Positions 31,515 through 41,628 of a stretch of DNA of 64,000 nucleotides are shown here, in pieces. Made by a program: the position numbers and the translations under genes. The first letter of the stretch is position 1. Every line of letters starts with the position of its first letter. The notes under the pieces were generated by a model. That model saw nothing but the letters and a program-made list of their open reading frames with translations, was not told the DNA's origin and did no database searches. This DNA is from Streptomyces sp. WMMC500 (lineage in GTDB: Bacteria > Actinomycetota > Actinomycetes > Streptomycetales > Streptomycetaceae): NCBI RefSeq assembly GCF_027497195.1, contig NZ_CP114905.1, positions 6,521,001 to 6,585,000 on the forward strand, written 5' to 3'.

Positions 31515-32540
31515 ATGCTCAGCGAGCGCCGGCTCGAAGTGCTGCGCGCCATCGTCCAGGACTACGTGGGCACGGAGGAGCCGGTGGGCTCCAAGGCGCT
31601 CACCGAGCGGCATCACCTGGGTGTCTCCCCGGCGACGGTGCGTAACGACATGGCCGCCCTGGAGGACGAGGGCTTCATCGCCCAGCCGCACACCAGCGCC
31701 GGCCGCATCCCCACCGACAAGGGCTACCGGCTGTTCGTCGACAAGCTCGCGGACGTCAAGCCGCTGAGTGCGGCCGAGCGGCGGGCGATCCAGAACTTCC
31801 TGTCCGGCGCCGTCGACCTCGACGACGTCGTGGGGCGCACGGTGCGGCTGCTCGCGCAGTTGACGCGGCAGGTGGCCGTGGTGCAGTACCCGTCGCTGAC
31901 CCGGTCGACCGTGCGCCACGTCGAGCTGCTCCAGCTCGCCCCGGCGCGCGTCATGCTCGTGCTCATCACCGACACCGGCCGGGTCGAGCAGCGCGTGATC
32001 GACTGCCCGGCGCCGTTCAGCGAGGACTCCCTCGCCGACCTGCGCGCCCGGCTCAACAGCCGCGTCGTCGGCCGCCGCTTCGGCGACGTGCCGCGGCTGG
32101 TGGCCGACCTGGCCGAGTCCTTCCCGGCGGACGACCGCGGCACGGTGCAGACCGTGCTGTCGGTGCTGCTGGAGACACTGGTGGAGGAGACCGAGGAGCG
32201 GCTGATGATCGGCGGCACCGCCAACCTCACCCGCTTCGACCACGACTTCCCGCTCACCATCCGGCCGGTGCTGGAGGCGCTGGAGGAGCAGGTGGTGCTC
32301 CTGCGGCTGCTGGGCGAGGCCAAGGAACCGGGCATGACGGTGCGTATCGGTCATGAGAACGACCACGAGGGGCTTACCGCCACCTCGGTCGTCTCCGTCG
32401 GATACGGTTCAGGCGGCGACACCGGCGAAGCCGTCGCCAAGCTCGGCGTGGTCGGACCTACCCGCATGGACTACCCCGGAACGATGGGAGCGGTACGCGC
32501 AGTGGCACGGTACGTCGGACAGATCCTGGCGGAGTCATAA
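31515..32540 (+). CDS. hrcA: Heat-inducible transcriptional repressor HrcA
   Basis: A 341-residue repressor of class I heat-shock genes. It has the N-terminal winged helix ([26 protein letters not shown], then [16 protein letters not shown]), the [14 protein letters not shown] family hallmark and a GAF-like domain. ATG 31515 has GGAGG 8 bases upstream; the in-frame GTG 31500 overlaps that site. A CIRCE element lies just upstream and dnaJ starts immediately after the stop. Confidence 0.96.
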   Translation: MLSERRLEVLRAIVQDYVGTEEPVGSKALTERHHLGVSPATVRNDMAALEDEGFIAQPHTSAGRIPTDKGYRLFVDKLADVKPLSAAERRAIQNFLSGAVDLDDVVGRTVRLLAQLTRQVAVVQYPSLTRSTVRHVELLQLAPARVMLVLITDTGRVEQRVIDCPAPFSEDSLADLRARLNSRVVGRRFGDVPRLVADLAESFPADDRGTVQTVLSVLLETLVEETEERLMIGGTANLTRFDHDFPLTIRPVLEALEEQVVLLRLLGEAKEPGMTVRIGHENDHEGLTATSVVSVGYGSGGDTGEAVAKLGVVGPTRMDYPGTMGAVRAVARYVGQILAES

Positions 32541-33674
32541 GTGGCCACGGACTACTACGCGGTCCTCGGCGTCGGACGTGACGCCTCGCAGGAAGAGATC
32601 AAGAAGGCGTTCCGCAGGCTCGCCCGCGAGCTGCACCCGGACGTGAACCCGGATCCGAAGACCCAGGAGCGGTTCAAGGAGATCAACGCCGCCTACGAGG
32701 TGCTGTCGGACCCACAGAAGAAGCAGGTCTACGACCTCGGCGGTGACCCGCTGTCGCAGAACGGCGCCGCGACCGGCGGCTTCGGCGCCGGCGGCTTCGG
32801 CAACCTCTCCGACATCATGGACGCCTTCTTCGGCCAGGCCGGCCAGCGCGGGCCGAGGTCGCGCACCCGCCGCGGCCAGGACGCCATGATCCGGCTCGAA
32901 ATCGAGCTGGAGGAGGCGGCGTTCGGCGCCACCAAGGAGATCCAGGTCGACACCGCGGTGGTCTGCGGCACCTGCAACGGCGAGGGCGCGGCGCCCGGCA
33001 CGTCGGCGCAGACGTGCGACATGTGCCGCGGTCGCGGCGAGGTCTCCCAGGTCACCCGCTCCTTCCTCGGCCAGGTCATGACCTCGCGGCCCTGCCCGCA
33101 GTGCCAGGGCTTCGGCACGGTGGTGCCCAACCCGTGTCCCGAGTGCGCGGGCGACGGCCGGGTGCGCTCGCGGCGCACCCTGACGGTCAAGATCCCCGCG
33201 GGCGTCGACACCGGCACCCGCATCCAGCACGCCGGCGAGGGGGAGGTCGGCCCGGGCGGCGGCCCGGCGGGCGACCTGTACGTGGAGATCCGCGAGCTGC
33301 CGCACCCGATCTTCCAGCGCCGCGGCGACGATCTGCACTGCACGGTGACGATCCCGATGACGGCGGCCTCGCTGGGCACGAAGGTCAACCTGGAGACGCT
33401 CGACGGCCTGGAAGAGGTCGACATCCGTCCCGGTACGCAGTCGGGGCAGTCGATTCCGCTGCACCAGCGCGGCGTGACGCATCTGCGCGGCGGCGGCCGG
33501 GGCGACCTGGTCGTGCACGTCGAGGTCGAGACGCCGCAGAAGCTGGACCCGGAGCAGGAGCGGCTCCTGCGCCAACTCGCCCAGTTGCGCGGCGAGGAGC
33601 GCCCGCAGGGCCAGTTCAAACCGGGCCAGCAAGGGCTGTTCTCGCGCCTGAAGGACGCCTGGAGCGGACGTTAG
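32541..33674 (+). CDS. dnaJ: Chaperone protein DnaJ (DnaJ2-type)
   Basis: A 377-residue type I J-protein. The J domain has HPD at 32-34, then a short Gly/Phe region (about 72-95), four CxxCxGxG zinc repeats (CGTCNGEG, CDMCRGRG, CPQCQGFG, CPECAGDG) and the substrate-binding C-terminal domains. GTG 32541 follows the hrcA TAA directly with no gap, so translation is coupled and the CIRCE controls both. It is the hrcA-linked DnaJ, distinct from the one normally in the dnaK operon. Confidence 0.96.
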   Translation: MATDYYAVLGVGRDASQEEIKKAFRRLARELHPDVNPDPKTQERFKEINAAYEVLSDPQKKQVYDLGGDPLSQNGAATGGFGAGGFGNLSDIMDAFFGQAGQRGPRSRTRRGQDAMIRLEIELEEAAFGATKEIQVDTAVVCGTCNGEGAAPGTSAQTCDMCRGRGEVSQVTRSFLGQVMTSRPCPQCQGFGTVVPNPCPECAGDGRVRSRRTLTVKIPAGVDTGTRIQHAGEGEVGPGGGPAGDLYVEIRELPHPIFQRRGDDLHCTVTIPMTAASLGTKVNLETLDGLEEVDIRPGTQSGQSIPLHQRGVTHLRGGGRGDLVVHVEVETPQKLDPEQERLLRQLAQLRGEERPQGQFKPGQQGLFSRLKDAWSGR

Positions 33675-33704
33675 CCCGAAGGGCCGGATTCCGGCGCTTC
33701 GGGC
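33674..33704 (+). terminator. Hairpin terminator after dnaJ
   Basis: GCCCGAAG (33674-33681) pairs with CTTCGGGC (33697-33704), with an internal CCGG/CCGG extension. It begins at the last base of the dnaJ stop codon. The 220 bases that follow hold a C9 run near 33737 but no gene. Confidence 0.7.
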
Positions 33705-33926
33705 GTCCCGACCTGCGTGACAGGTTGGTGTCCTCCCCCCCCCCTCGGAGAGCGGAGGATGCCAGCCCGATCGCTCGGGCTGAGGTTCGCGGTGCACCGG
33801 CCCGGCAACCCGAAGCCCTTCCCGCGCAGCAACGGCCCACCCGGCCGCCGATCGCTTGGTTCTCGCGATACCGGCACGCTACCAGCTCCCAGGGACATCA
33901 AAGGGGGGCGATGACAGGATGAGCCC

Positions 33927-35021
33927 ATGCCCACCGAGCTGAACGATCTGTTCACCTTCCCGATCGTGCAGGCGCCCATGGCCGGTGGCGCATCCTGCCC
34001 GCAGCTCGCCGCGGGTGTGCTGGAGGGCGGCGGCCTGGCGTTCCTCGCCGCCGGGTACAAGACACCGGAGGCGATGTACGAGGAGATCCGCCAGTTGCGG
34101 GCCGTCACCGACCGGCCCTTCGGCGTCAATCTGTTCCTGCCCCAGCCCCCCTCGCCCCCGGATCCCGCCCAGATCGAGGCGTACGCCCAGCAACTGGCCG
34201 GCGAGGTCGAGTGGTACGGCACGGAGCTGGGCGACGCCGGGGCCGCCACGGACGACGCCTTCGACGCCAAGGTGGCCATACTCCTGGACGAGCCGGTGGC
34301 GCTGGTCTCGTTCACCTTCGGCTGCCCCGAGCCGGCCGTGCTCGACGCCTTCGCCCGCGCCGGGACGTACACCGTCGTCACCGTCACCAACGTCGTGGAG
34401 GCGCGCCACGCGCAGGCCGCCGGCGCCGGCGCCGTGTGCGTGCAGGGCGTCGAGGCCGGCGGCCACCAGGGCGGCTTCCGCAACGATCCGCGCGACGACC
34501 GCGTGGGCCGCGGGCTGCTCACGCTGCTCGCCGAGGTGCTGGAGGCGGTCGACGTGCCCGTGATCGCCGCCGGCGGGCTGATGCGCGGCGGGCAGATCGC
34601 CGCCGTCCTGTCCGCGGGCGCCGCCGCCGCGCAGCTCGGCACGGCGTTCCTGGTCTGCCCCGAGTCGGGCGCCCACGCGCTGCACAAACGGGCCGTCACC
34701 GGCGGGGTGTTCACGCGTACGGAGCTGACCCGCGCCTTCTCCGGCCGCCCCGCGCGCGGGCTGGTCAACCGATTCGTACGCGAACACGGCCCGTACGCCC
34801 CCGCCGCCTACCCCCAGCTTCACCACCTCACCTCCCCGCTGCGCGCCGCCGCCGCCCGCGCCGGCGACCCGCAGGGCATGTCGCTCTGGGCGGGACAGGG
34901 CTACCGGCTGGCGCGCGAACTGCCCGCCGCCGAGCTGGTGGAGGTCCTCGCGCGGGAGCTGGCCGACGCGCTCAGCGGGACGACGAAGCCCGCCGGCGAC
35001 GCCCCCGGGGGCCTGCTGTGA
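33927..35021 (+). CDS. Nitronate monooxygenase family FMN enzyme
   Basis: A 364-residue TIM-barrel flavoprotein of the 2-nitropropane dioxygenase family: IVQAPMAGGAS at the N-terminus, VSFTFGCPEP, CVQGVEAGGHQGG (about 174-186, FMN and active-site loop with the conserved histidine) and VIAAGGLMRGGQIAAVLSAGA. It oxidises alkyl nitronates; the physiological role may be detoxification of propionate-3-nitronate. It overlaps the next gene by 4 bases (GTGA), so it is coupled to rsmE. Confidence 0.9.
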   Translation: MPTELNDLFTFPIVQAPMAGGASCPQLAAGVLEGGGLAFLAAGYKTPEAMYEEIRQLRAVTDRPFGVNLFLPQPPSPPDPAQIEAYAQQLAGEVEWYGTELGDAGAATDDAFDAKVAILLDEPVALVSFTFGCPEPAVLDAFARAGTYTVVTVTNVVEARHAQAAGAGAVCVQGVEAGGHQGGFRNDPRDDRVGRGLLTLLAEVLEAVDVPVIAAGGLMRGGQIAAVLSAGAAAAQLGTAFLVCPESGAHALHKRAVTGGVFTRTELTRAFSGRPARGLVNRFVREHGPYAPAAYPQLHHLTSPLRAAAARAGDPQGMSLWAGQGYRLARELPAAELVEVLARELADALSGTTKPAGDAPGGLL

Positions 35022-35767
35022 CGGCCCCGGTGTTCGTCGCCGACGCGGCCGTGCTGGACGCCGCCCGCCCCGGCGCGGTGCTCGCGCTGACCGGGCCCGA
35101 GGGGCGGCACGCGGTGTCCGTGCGTCGGCTGCGCGCCGGCGAGGACGTCGTGCTCACCGACGGCGCGGGGCGCGGCGCGTACGGGACCGTGGCGGGCGCG
35201 GAGGGCGCCGACCGGCTCCTCGTGACCTGCGCCGAGGTGGTCGAGGAGCCCGCGCCGAGCCCGCGGCTCACCGTCGTGCAGGCGCTGCCGAAGGGCGACC
35301 GGGGCGAGCTGGCCGTCGAGACCATGACCGAGACCGGCGTGGACGCGGTGGTGCCGTGGACGGCCGCCCGCTGCGTGACCCGGTGGCGCGCCGAGCGCGG
35401 AGAGAAGTCCCTGGCCAAGTGGCGTGCCACCGCCCGCGAAGCGGGCAAGCAGGCCCGCCGGCTGCGGTTCCCCGAGATCGCCGGGCCGCACTCGACGAAG
35501 GAGCTGCTGCCGCTGCTCGCCGGCGCCGCGTTCACCGCCGTGCTGCACGAGGAGGGCGCCGCGCCGCTGGCCGCCGCCGAGCTGCCGCGCGCGGGGGAGA
35601 TCGTGCTCGTGGTCGGCCCCGAGGGCGGCGTCGCGCCGGAGGAGCTGGCCGCGTTCGCGGACGCGGGCGCCGGGGCATACCGACTGGGGCCGACCGTGCT
35701 GCGCACCTCCACCGCGGGCACCGCGGCGGGCGCGGTGGTGCTCGCGGCGACCGGCCGGTGGTCCTGA
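35018..35767 (+). CDS. rsmE: 16S rRNA m3U1498 methyltransferase RsmE
   Basis: A 249-residue SPOUT methyltransferase: N-terminal PUA-like part (GRHAVSVRRLRAGEDV), then the trefoil-knot SAM site with VVGPEGGVAPEEL at about 198-210 and LGPTVLRTSTA at the end. GTG 35018 overlaps the upstream TGA. It modifies U1498 of 16S rRNA on the assembled 30S subunit. Confidence 0.95.
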   Translation: MTAPVFVADAAVLDAARPGAVLALTGPEGRHAVSVRRLRAGEDVVLTDGAGRGAYGTVAGAEGADRLLVTCAEVVEEPAPSPRLTVVQALPKGDRGELAVETMTETGVDAVVPWTAARCVTRWRAERGEKSLAKWRATAREAGKQARRLRFPEIAGPHSTKELLPLLAGAAFTAVLHEEGAAPLAAAELPRAGEIVLVVGPEGGVAPEELAAFADAGAGAYRLGPTVLRTSTAGTAAGAVVLAATGRWS

Positions 35768-35947
35768 CCGCCCGGAGCCAGAAGTTCCGTTCACCCGGAC
35801 CCGCACGTTCCGTATGCCGGCGTCACGGGGGCTTTTCCCGCGTGTTCACCGGTACGCCCCGATTCGTTCCACCCCGGTACGGGACGAAGGTCACACCGCA
35901 CCGCAAAGCGGTGGTGGGCGCCGCCTCCGCATGATGGGATGATCCAC

Positions 35948-38900
35948 GTGACTCAGCCTGCTTACCTGCGATTCCCGCACCTGCACGGCGACTTGATCAC
36001 CTTCACGGCGGAGGACGACGTCTGGGCGGCGCCCCTCGACGGCGGCCGCGCCTGGCGGGTGAGTGCCGACAACATGCCGGTGGACCACCCGCGCATCGCC
36101 CCCGACGGCACCCGCGTCGCCTGGACCTCCACCCGCGACGGCGCCCCCGAGGTCCTCACCGCGCCCGTCGACGGCGGCGCGCCCGCCCGCCTGACGTACT
36201 GGGGCAGCGGCAAGACCTCCGTACGCGGCTGGACGCCCGACGGCGACGTGCTCGCGCTCACCACCCACGGCCAGTACTCGCTGCGCCGCACCTGGGCGCA
36301 CGCCGTGCCGCCCGACGGCGGCCCCCCGCACGCGCTGCCGTTCGGCCCCGTCGGCAACGTCGCGTACGGGCCGGAGGGCCGCGTCGCGCTGCTCACCGCG
36401 GGCATGGGCCGGGAGGCGGCGTACTGGAAGCGCTACCGCGGCGGCACCGCGGGCCGGCTGTGGCTGCGTACCGCGGCCGACGCGGAGTTCACCCGGCCCG
36501 CCGAACTCGACGCCGTCCTCGGCAACGCCGAGTACCCGCTGTGGGCCGGCGGGCGGCTGGCGTTCCTCTCCGACCACGAGGGCACCGGCGCGCTGTACTC
36601 CGCGGATACGGCCACCGGCACCGACACCTCCGACGCGTACGCCGCGCTGCGCCGCCACACCCCCCTCGGCGGCTTCTACGCCCGCCACGCCGCCTCCGAC
36701 GGCACCCGCGTCGTCTACGCCAGCGCTGGCGAGCTGTGGCTCCTTGACGACCTCGACGAGGGCACCGAGCCCCGCCGCCTCGACGTCCGCCTCGGCGGCC
36801 AGCGCACCGACCTGCGCCCCCGCCCGCTGCGCGCCCGCCACAACCTCGGCGCCGCCCGCCCCGACCACACCGGCCGCGGCAGCGCCGTCGAGATCCGCGG
36901 CACCCTGCACTGGGTGACCCACCGCGAGGGCCCCGCCCGCGCGCTGGCCGCGGAGCCGGGCGTACGGGCCCGGATGCCGCGGGTGTTCCGCGCCGAGGGC
37001 GCCGAGCACGTCGTGTTCGTGACCGACGCCGAGGGCGAGGACGCGCTGGAGTTCACCCCCGCCGCAGGCCGCGACGCCGGCGCCACGCCCCGCCGCGTCG
37101 CCGCCGGCCGCCTCGGCCGCGTCACCGCGCTGGCCGTCGCGCCGGACGGCAGCCGCGTCGCCGTCGCCTCCCACGACGGCCGGGTGCTGCTCGTCGAACG
37201 CGCCTCCGGCGACGTACGCGAAGTCGACGCCAGCGAGCACGGCGACGCCGGCGGCCTGGTGTTCTCGCCCGACTCCGCGTGGCTGGCCTGGTCCCACCCC
37301 GGCCCCGGCGAGCTGCGGCAGGTGCGGCTGGCCACCACCGACGGGCTGGCCGTCGCCGAGGCCACGCCGCTGCGCTTCCGCGACTACTCCCCGGCGTTCA
37401 CCGCCGACGGCAAGCACCTGGCGTTCCTCTCCGAGCGGGCCTTCGACCCCGTCTACGACAGCCACGTCTTCGACCTGTCGTTCCCGTACGCCTGCCGCCC
37501 CCACCTGATCACGCTGGCCGCCGAGACGCCCTCGCCGTTCGGCCCGCAGCGCCACGGCCGGGCCCCCGAGCGCGGCACCTCCGACGACGGCGACGACGCC
37601 GGCTCCGGCGACACCCCGCCCGTCACCCGCATCGACCTCGACGGCCTCGCCGACCGCATCCTGCCCTTCCCCGTCGAGGCCGCCCGCTACTCGACGCTGC
37701 GCGCCGCCGAGGGCGGCCTGCTGTGGCTCACCCACCCGCTGCGCGGCGTCCTCGGCACCGACACCGCGGGACCCGACGACGACGGGCCCACGACCCGGCT
37801 GGAGCGCTACGACCTCGGCAAGCAGCGCGTGGAGGAACTCGCCGACGACGTCGAGGGCTTCACCGTCACCGGCGACGGCACCCGGATCCTGCTGCGCACC
37901 GACGGCAAGCTGAAGGTCGTCCCGGCCGACCGCAAGGCCAGCCACGTCGACGACGGCGACGGCGACAACGTCACCGTCGACCTCACGCGGATACGGCAGT
38001 CGCTCGACCCGGCCGCGGAGTGGCGCCAGATGTACGCCGAGGCCGGCCGGCTGATGCGCGACAACTTCTGGCGCGCCGACCTCGGCGGCGTCGACTGGGA
38101 CGGCGTGCTGGAGCGCTACCGCCCGCTGCTGGAGCGCGTCGCCACCCACGACGACCTCGTCGACCTGCTGTGGGAGGTGCAGGGCGAGCTGGGCACGTCG
38201 CACGCGTACGTCGTCCCCCCGGGCGGCGCCACCCCCACCGGCGCTCCGGAGCGGCGGCAGGGGCTGCTCGGCGCCGACCTCACCCGCGCGGACGACGGCA
38301 GTTGGCGCGTCGAGCGGATCCTGCCGTCCGAGACCTCCGACCCGCACGCGCGCTCCCCGCTGGCCGCGCCGGGCGCCGCGGTCCGCCCCGGCGACGCGAT
38401 CGTGGCCGTCGACGGCAGGCCCGTCGACCCGCAGGCCGGGCCCGCGCCCCTTCTGGTGGGCGCGGCGGGCAAACCCGTCGAGCTGAGCGTGCTGCCGGCC
38501 GACGGCGGCGACGTGCGGTACGCGGTGATCGTGCCCACCGCCGACGAGGAGCCGCTGCGCTACCACGCCTGGGTCGCCGGCCGGCGCGCGTACGTACACG
38601 AGGCGTCCGGCGGGCGCCTCGGCTACCTCCACGTACCCGACATGCAGGGTCCCGGCTGGGCACAGCTCCACCGCGACCTGCGCGTCGAGGTCGCCCGCGA
38701 GGGGCTGGTGGTCGACGTCCGCGACAACCGCGGCGGGCACACCTCGCAGCTCGTCGTGGAGAAGCTGGCGCGGCGCGTCGTCGGCTGGGACGCGGGCCGC
38801 GGCCTCAAGCCCGTCAGCTACCCGATGGACGCCCCGCGCGGCCCGGTGGTCGCCGTGGCCAACGAGTTCTCCGGCTCCGACGGCGACATCGTCAGCGCCG

Positions 38901-39322
38901 CGATCCGCGCGCTGGGCATCGGGCCGCTCGTCGGGCGGCGCACCTGGGGCGGGGTCGTCGGCATCGACAGCCGCTACCGGCTGGTCGACGGCACGCTGGT
39001 GACGCAGCCGAAGTACGCCATCTGGCTCGAAGGACCGGGCTGGGGCGTGGAGAACCACGGCGTGGAGCCGGACGTCGACGTGCAGCTCACGCCGGAGGAC
39101 TGGGCGCAGGGGCGCGACCCGCAGGTGGAGACGGCGGTGCGGCTGGCGCTGGCGGAGCTGGAGCGCAGCCCGGCGGCGGTGCCGCCGGAGGTGCCGGGAC
39201 CGGCGGCGGCCGCGCCCGACCGGGCGGGGCCGGCCGCGCCGGACTCGGCGGAGCGGGCGGAGTCGGAGTCGGAGTCGGAGTCGGAGTCGGGGGAGCAGAG
39301 AGAGAAGCCGGCGGGGGAGTAG
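35948..39322 (+). CDS. Tricorn protease-like S41 serine peptidase
   Basis: A 1124-residue tricorn-type protease, downstream of the proteasome or oligopeptidases in peptide turnover. It has an N-terminal beta-propeller rich in S/D-P-D-G blades (about 1-640), a helical and PDZ region (about 660-850) and a tail-specific S41 catalytic domain with the nucleophile region NEFSGSDGDIV at about 971-982. The C-terminus (about 1075-1124) is a low-complexity Pro/Ala tail ending in a Ser-Glu repeat. GTG 35948 was chosen because GGGA lies 8 bases upstream and family members start with this sequence; ATG 35939 is in frame. Confidence 0.92.
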   Translation: MTQPAYLRFPHLHGDLITFTAEDDVWAAPLDGGRAWRVSADNMPVDHPRIAPDGTRVAWTSTRDGAPEVLTAPVDGGAPARLTYWGSGKTSVRGWTPDGDVLALTTHGQYSLRRTWAHAVPPDGGPPHALPFGPVGNVAYGPEGRVALLTAGMGREAAYWKRYRGGTAGRLWLRTAADAEFTRPAELDAVLGNAEYPLWAGGRLAFLSDHEGTGALYSADTATGTDTSDAYAALRRHTPLGGFYARHAASDGTRVVYASAGELWLLDDLDEGTEPRRLDVRLGGQRTDLRPRPLRARHNLGAARPDHTGRGSAVEIRGTLHWVTHREGPARALAAEPGVRARMPRVFRAEGAEHVVFVTDAEGEDALEFTPAAGRDAGATPRRVAAGRLGRVTALAVAPDGSRVAVASHDGRVLLVERASGDVREVDASEHGDAGGLVFSPDSAWLAWSHPGPGELRQVRLATTDGLAVAEATPLRFRDYSPAFTADGKHLAFLSERAFDPVYDSHVFDLSFPYACRPHLITLAAETPSPFGPQRHGRAPERGTSDDGDDAGSGDTPPVTRIDLDGLADRILPFPVEAARYSTLRAAEGGLLWLTHPLRGVLGTDTAGPDDDGPTTRLERYDLGKQRVEELADDVEGFTVTGDGTRILLRTDGKLKVVPADRKASHVDDGDGDNVTVDLTRIRQSLDPAAEWRQMYAEAGRLMRDNFWRADLGGVDWDGVLERYRPLLERVATHDDLVDLLWEVQGELGTSHAYVVPPGGATPTGAPERRQGLLGADLTRADDGSWRVERILPSETSDPHARSPLAAPGAAVRPGDAIVAVDGRPVDPQAGPAPLLVGAAGKPVELSVLPADGGDVRYAVIVPTADEEPLRYHAWVAGRRAYVHEASGGRLGYLHVPDMQGPGWAQLHRDLRVEVAREGLVVDVRDNRGGHTSQLVVEKLARRVVGWDAGRGLKPVSYPMDAPRGPVVAVANEFSGSDGDIVSAAIRALGIGPLVGRRTWGGVVGIDSRYRLVDGTLVTQPKYAIWLEGPGWGVENHGVEPDVDVQLTPEDWAQGRDPQVETAVRLALAELERSPAAVPPEVPGPAAAAPDRAGPAAPDSAERAESESESESESGEQREKPAGE
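39261..39290 (+). repeat. Five tandem AGTCGG hexamers at the tricorn 3' end
   Basis: AGTCGG is repeated five times without error and encodes alternating Ser and Glu. Being a multiple of three, copy change would leave the frame intact. Confidence 0.85.
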
Positions 39323-39413
39323 CGGCAGGGGCATCGGCCACGGGCTGCGGGCACGGGCCGGCGGGGTACGATGCGCCCCGTACCGCCCGACTCGTACGAA
39401 GGAGGCCGGGAAC

Positions 39414-39773
39414 ATGGCCGGGGAGCCGCAGGCCGACTGCCTGTTCTGCAAGATCACCTCGGGGGACGTGCCCGCGACGGTCGTCCGCGAGACCGCGACG
39501 ACGATCGCCTTCCGCGACATCAACCCGCAGGCGCCCACGCACGTCCTCGTCATCCCCAAGGCCCACTACCCGGACGCCGGCAGCCTCGCCGCCGCCGACC
39601 CGCAGCTCGTCGCGGACATACTGCGCGAGACCGCCGAGGTCGCCGCCGAGGATAAGATCGACGCCACCGGCTACCGCGTCGTGTTCAACACCGGCACCGG
39701 CGCCGGCCAGACCGTCTTCCACGCGCACGCCCACGTGCTCGGCGGACGCGGCCTGAACTGGCCCCCCGGGTAG
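39414..39773 (+). CDS. HIT family (HINT-type) nucleotide-binding protein
   Basis: A 119-residue histidine-triad protein with His103, His105 and His107 in HAHAHV. The DCLFCKI N-terminal Cys pair and [18 protein letters not shown] are also HINT-type. These hydrolyse nucleoside phosphoramidates such as adenylylated lysine. AAGGAGG sits 8 bases before ATG 39414. RNase Z follows after 16 bases, so they are likely co-transcribed. Confidence 0.95.
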   Translation: MAGEPQADCLFCKITSGDVPATVVRETATTIAFRDINPQAPTHVLVIPKAHYPDAGSLAAADPQLVADILRETAEVAAEDKIDATGYRVVFNTGTGAGQTVFHAHAHVLGGRGLNWPPG

Positions 39774-39789
39774 CGCGGACCGCCCGGAC

Positions 39790-40695
39790 TTGCCCGCACG
39801 CGAACTCGTCGTCCTCGGCACCGCCAGCCAGGTCCCCACCCGCCAGCGCAACCACAACGGCTACGTGCTGCGCTGGGACGGCGACGCCATCCTCTTCGAC
39901 CCCGGCGAGGGCACCCAGCGCCAGATGCTGCGCGCCGGCGTGGCCGCGTACGGCCTGACCCGCGTCTGCGTCACCCACTTCCACGGCGACCACTGCCTGG
40001 GCCTGCCCGGCGTCATCCAGCGCATCAACCTCGACCGCGTCCCGCACCCCGTGACCGTGCACTTCCCGGCGAGCGGGCGGGAGTTCTACGAGCGGCTGCG
40101 GTACGCGAGCGCGTACCGGGAGACCACGAAGATCGAGGCGGGCCCGGTCGAGGCGGACGGCGTCATCGCCGCCACCCCCGCGTACACCCTGGAGGCCCGC
40201 AAGCTGCACCACCCCGTGGACGCGTACGGCTACCGCCTCGTCGAGCCGGACGGCCGCCGGATGCTCCCCGGTCTCCTCGCGCGCGCGGGCATCGCGGGGC
40301 CGGACATCTCGCGGCTGCAGCGCGAGGGCTCGCTGCGGGGCGTGCGGCTGGAGGAGGTCTCGGAGCCGCGCCGGGGGCAGCGGGTCGCGTTCATCATGGA
40401 CACGGGGCTGTGCGAGGGGGTGTACGCGCTGGCGGAGGAGGCGGACCTGCTGGTCATCGAGTCGACGTTCCTGGGCGCGGAGACCGATCTGGCCGTCGAG
40501 TACGGGCATCTGACGGCGGCTCAGGCGGCGGGGGTGGCGATCGCGGCGGGCGTACGGCACCTGGTGCTGACGCACTTCTCGCAGCGCTATCCGGACCCGG
40601 GGGACTTCGCGCGGGAGGCGCGGGAGGCGGGGTACGCGGGGCCGCTGACGGTGGCGACGGACCTGGGCAGGGTGGCGGTGCCGGCGCGGCGCTGA
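39790..40695 (+). CDS. rnz: Ribonuclease Z-like MBL-fold tRNA 3'-processing enzyme
   Basis: A 301-residue protein with the tRNase Z motif [13 protein letters not shown] (His63, His65, Asp67, His68), the N-terminal [19 protein letters not shown], an exosite-like segment around 150-200 and the C-terminal [11 protein letters not shown]. RNase Z trims tRNA 3' trailers; both tRNA-Ala genes here lack encoded CCA, matching its usual substrates. The TTG at 39790 is the best start at the right distance from the first strand; no stronger start is in frame. Confidence 0.9.
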   Translation: MPARELVVLGTASQVPTRQRNHNGYVLRWDGDAILFDPGEGTQRQMLRAGVAAYGLTRVCVTHFHGDHCLGLPGVIQRINLDRVPHPVTVHFPASGREFYERLRYASAYRETTKIEAGPVEADGVIAATPAYTLEARKLHHPVDAYGYRLVEPDGRRMLPGLLARAGIAGPDISRLQREGSLRGVRLEEVSEPRRGQRVAFIMDTGLCEGVYALAEEADLLVIESTFLGAETDLAVEYGHLTAAQAAGVAIAAGVRHLVLTHFSQRYPDPGDFAREAREAGYAGPLTVATDLGRVAVPARR

Positions 40696-40728
40696 GGCGG
40701 CCGGGGGCGGGCCGGGCCCCGGGGCCGG

Positions 40729-41622
40729 TCAGGCCGGAGGGCTGGCCGCCGGCCCCGCCCCGGTTTCCGTACGGGCGGGCCGGCGGGTGCGGCGCAGGGT
40801 GCGCACTGCCAGGGCCGCCCCGAGCAGTGCGGCGCAGAACGCGGCGACGGCCGCCGGGCCTGCGGCGTCCACGGCGTCGGCGAGGGCGCGTTGGGTGGTG
40901 CCGGCCGCCTCGATCACGGGGTCGGTGGTGGCGGGGTCGTCCTGGGCGCGGATCTCGTACCAGCCGTAGTAGGCCACGTAGGCGCCGACGAGGAGGAGCA
41001 CCCCGCCGCCGAGGCGCGGCGTGGCGGCGCCGAGGCGGCGCAGCGGGGCGACGGCGGTTGTACGGGTGAGCGCGACGCTCAGGGAGGCGGCACCGACGAT
41101 CAGCCCCATCCCGGCGGCGTAGGCGACGAACAGGACGATGCCCTCCGCGGTGCTGCCACTGCGGAAGGCGGAGACGACGATCGCGAGGAAGGGGGCGATG
41201 GTGCAGCCGAGGGACGCGGTGGCGTAGGCCATGCCGAACAGCGCCATCGAGGGCAGGGAACGGGACAGCTTCGGTGCCCGCCGGAGTTTCGGGGCGAGGA
41301 CCGCCAGCCGGCGGCCGGCGAGCAGCCAGGCGCCGGCGGCGGCGACGAGCAGGCCGAAGGCGATGGTGAACCAGGGCAACTGCTCCTGGACCTGTCCGGC
41401 GACGGGCTGGACGGCGAGGCCGAAGACGCCGAAGAGGGCGGCGAAGCCGACGGTCATGGCGGCGGTGGCGGCGAGGGCGCGGCCGACGGCGACGGTGCGG
41501 CCGGGCGGGTCGTCGCCGAGGACGAGAAGGGACAGGTAGGCGGGGAGCAGGGCGAAGCCGCACGGGTTGACGGCGGCGAGCATCCCGGCGCCGAGCGCGA
41601 GGGCGAGGGGCAGGTCCGCCAT
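40729..41622 (-). CDS. CcdA-like cytochrome c biogenesis/thiol transport membrane protein
   Basis: A 297-residue polytopic protein of the DsbD/CcdA transmembrane family, with conserved cysteines in AAVNPCGFALLPAYLS (Cys21) and ASLGCTIAPF (about Cys138). CcdA carries reducing equivalents from cytoplasmic thioredoxin to extracytoplasmic thiol proteins. Its partner is encoded 6 bases upstream on the same strand (TlpA-like lipoprotein). An extra C-terminal helix and basic tail are present. Confidence 0.88.
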   Translation of the reverse strand: MADLPLALALGAGMLAAVNPCGFALLPAYLSLLVLGDDPPGRTVAVGRALAATAAMTVGFAALFGVFGLAVQPVAGQVQEQLPWFTIAFGLLVAAAGAWLLAGRRLAVLAPKLRRAPKLSRSLPSMALFGMAYATASLGCTIAPFLAIVVSAFRSGSTAEGIVLFVAYAAGMGLIVGAASLSVALTRTTAVAPLRRLGAATPRLGGGVLLLVGAYVAYYGWYEIRAQDDPATTDPVIEAAGTTQRALADAVDAAGPAAVAAFCAALLGAALAVRTLRRTRRPARTETGAGPAASPPA

Positions 41623-41628
41623 GCCGGT

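Noticed and set aside
33737..33745. C9 run downstream of dnaJ as a phase-variable tract
   Set aside because: It lies in non-coding DNA after a terminator hairpin, and no gene reads through it.
35891..39559. 1222-codon open frame antisense to the tricorn protease
   Set aside because: Same shadow effect; the sense frame has the S41 catalytic motif and propeller blades.
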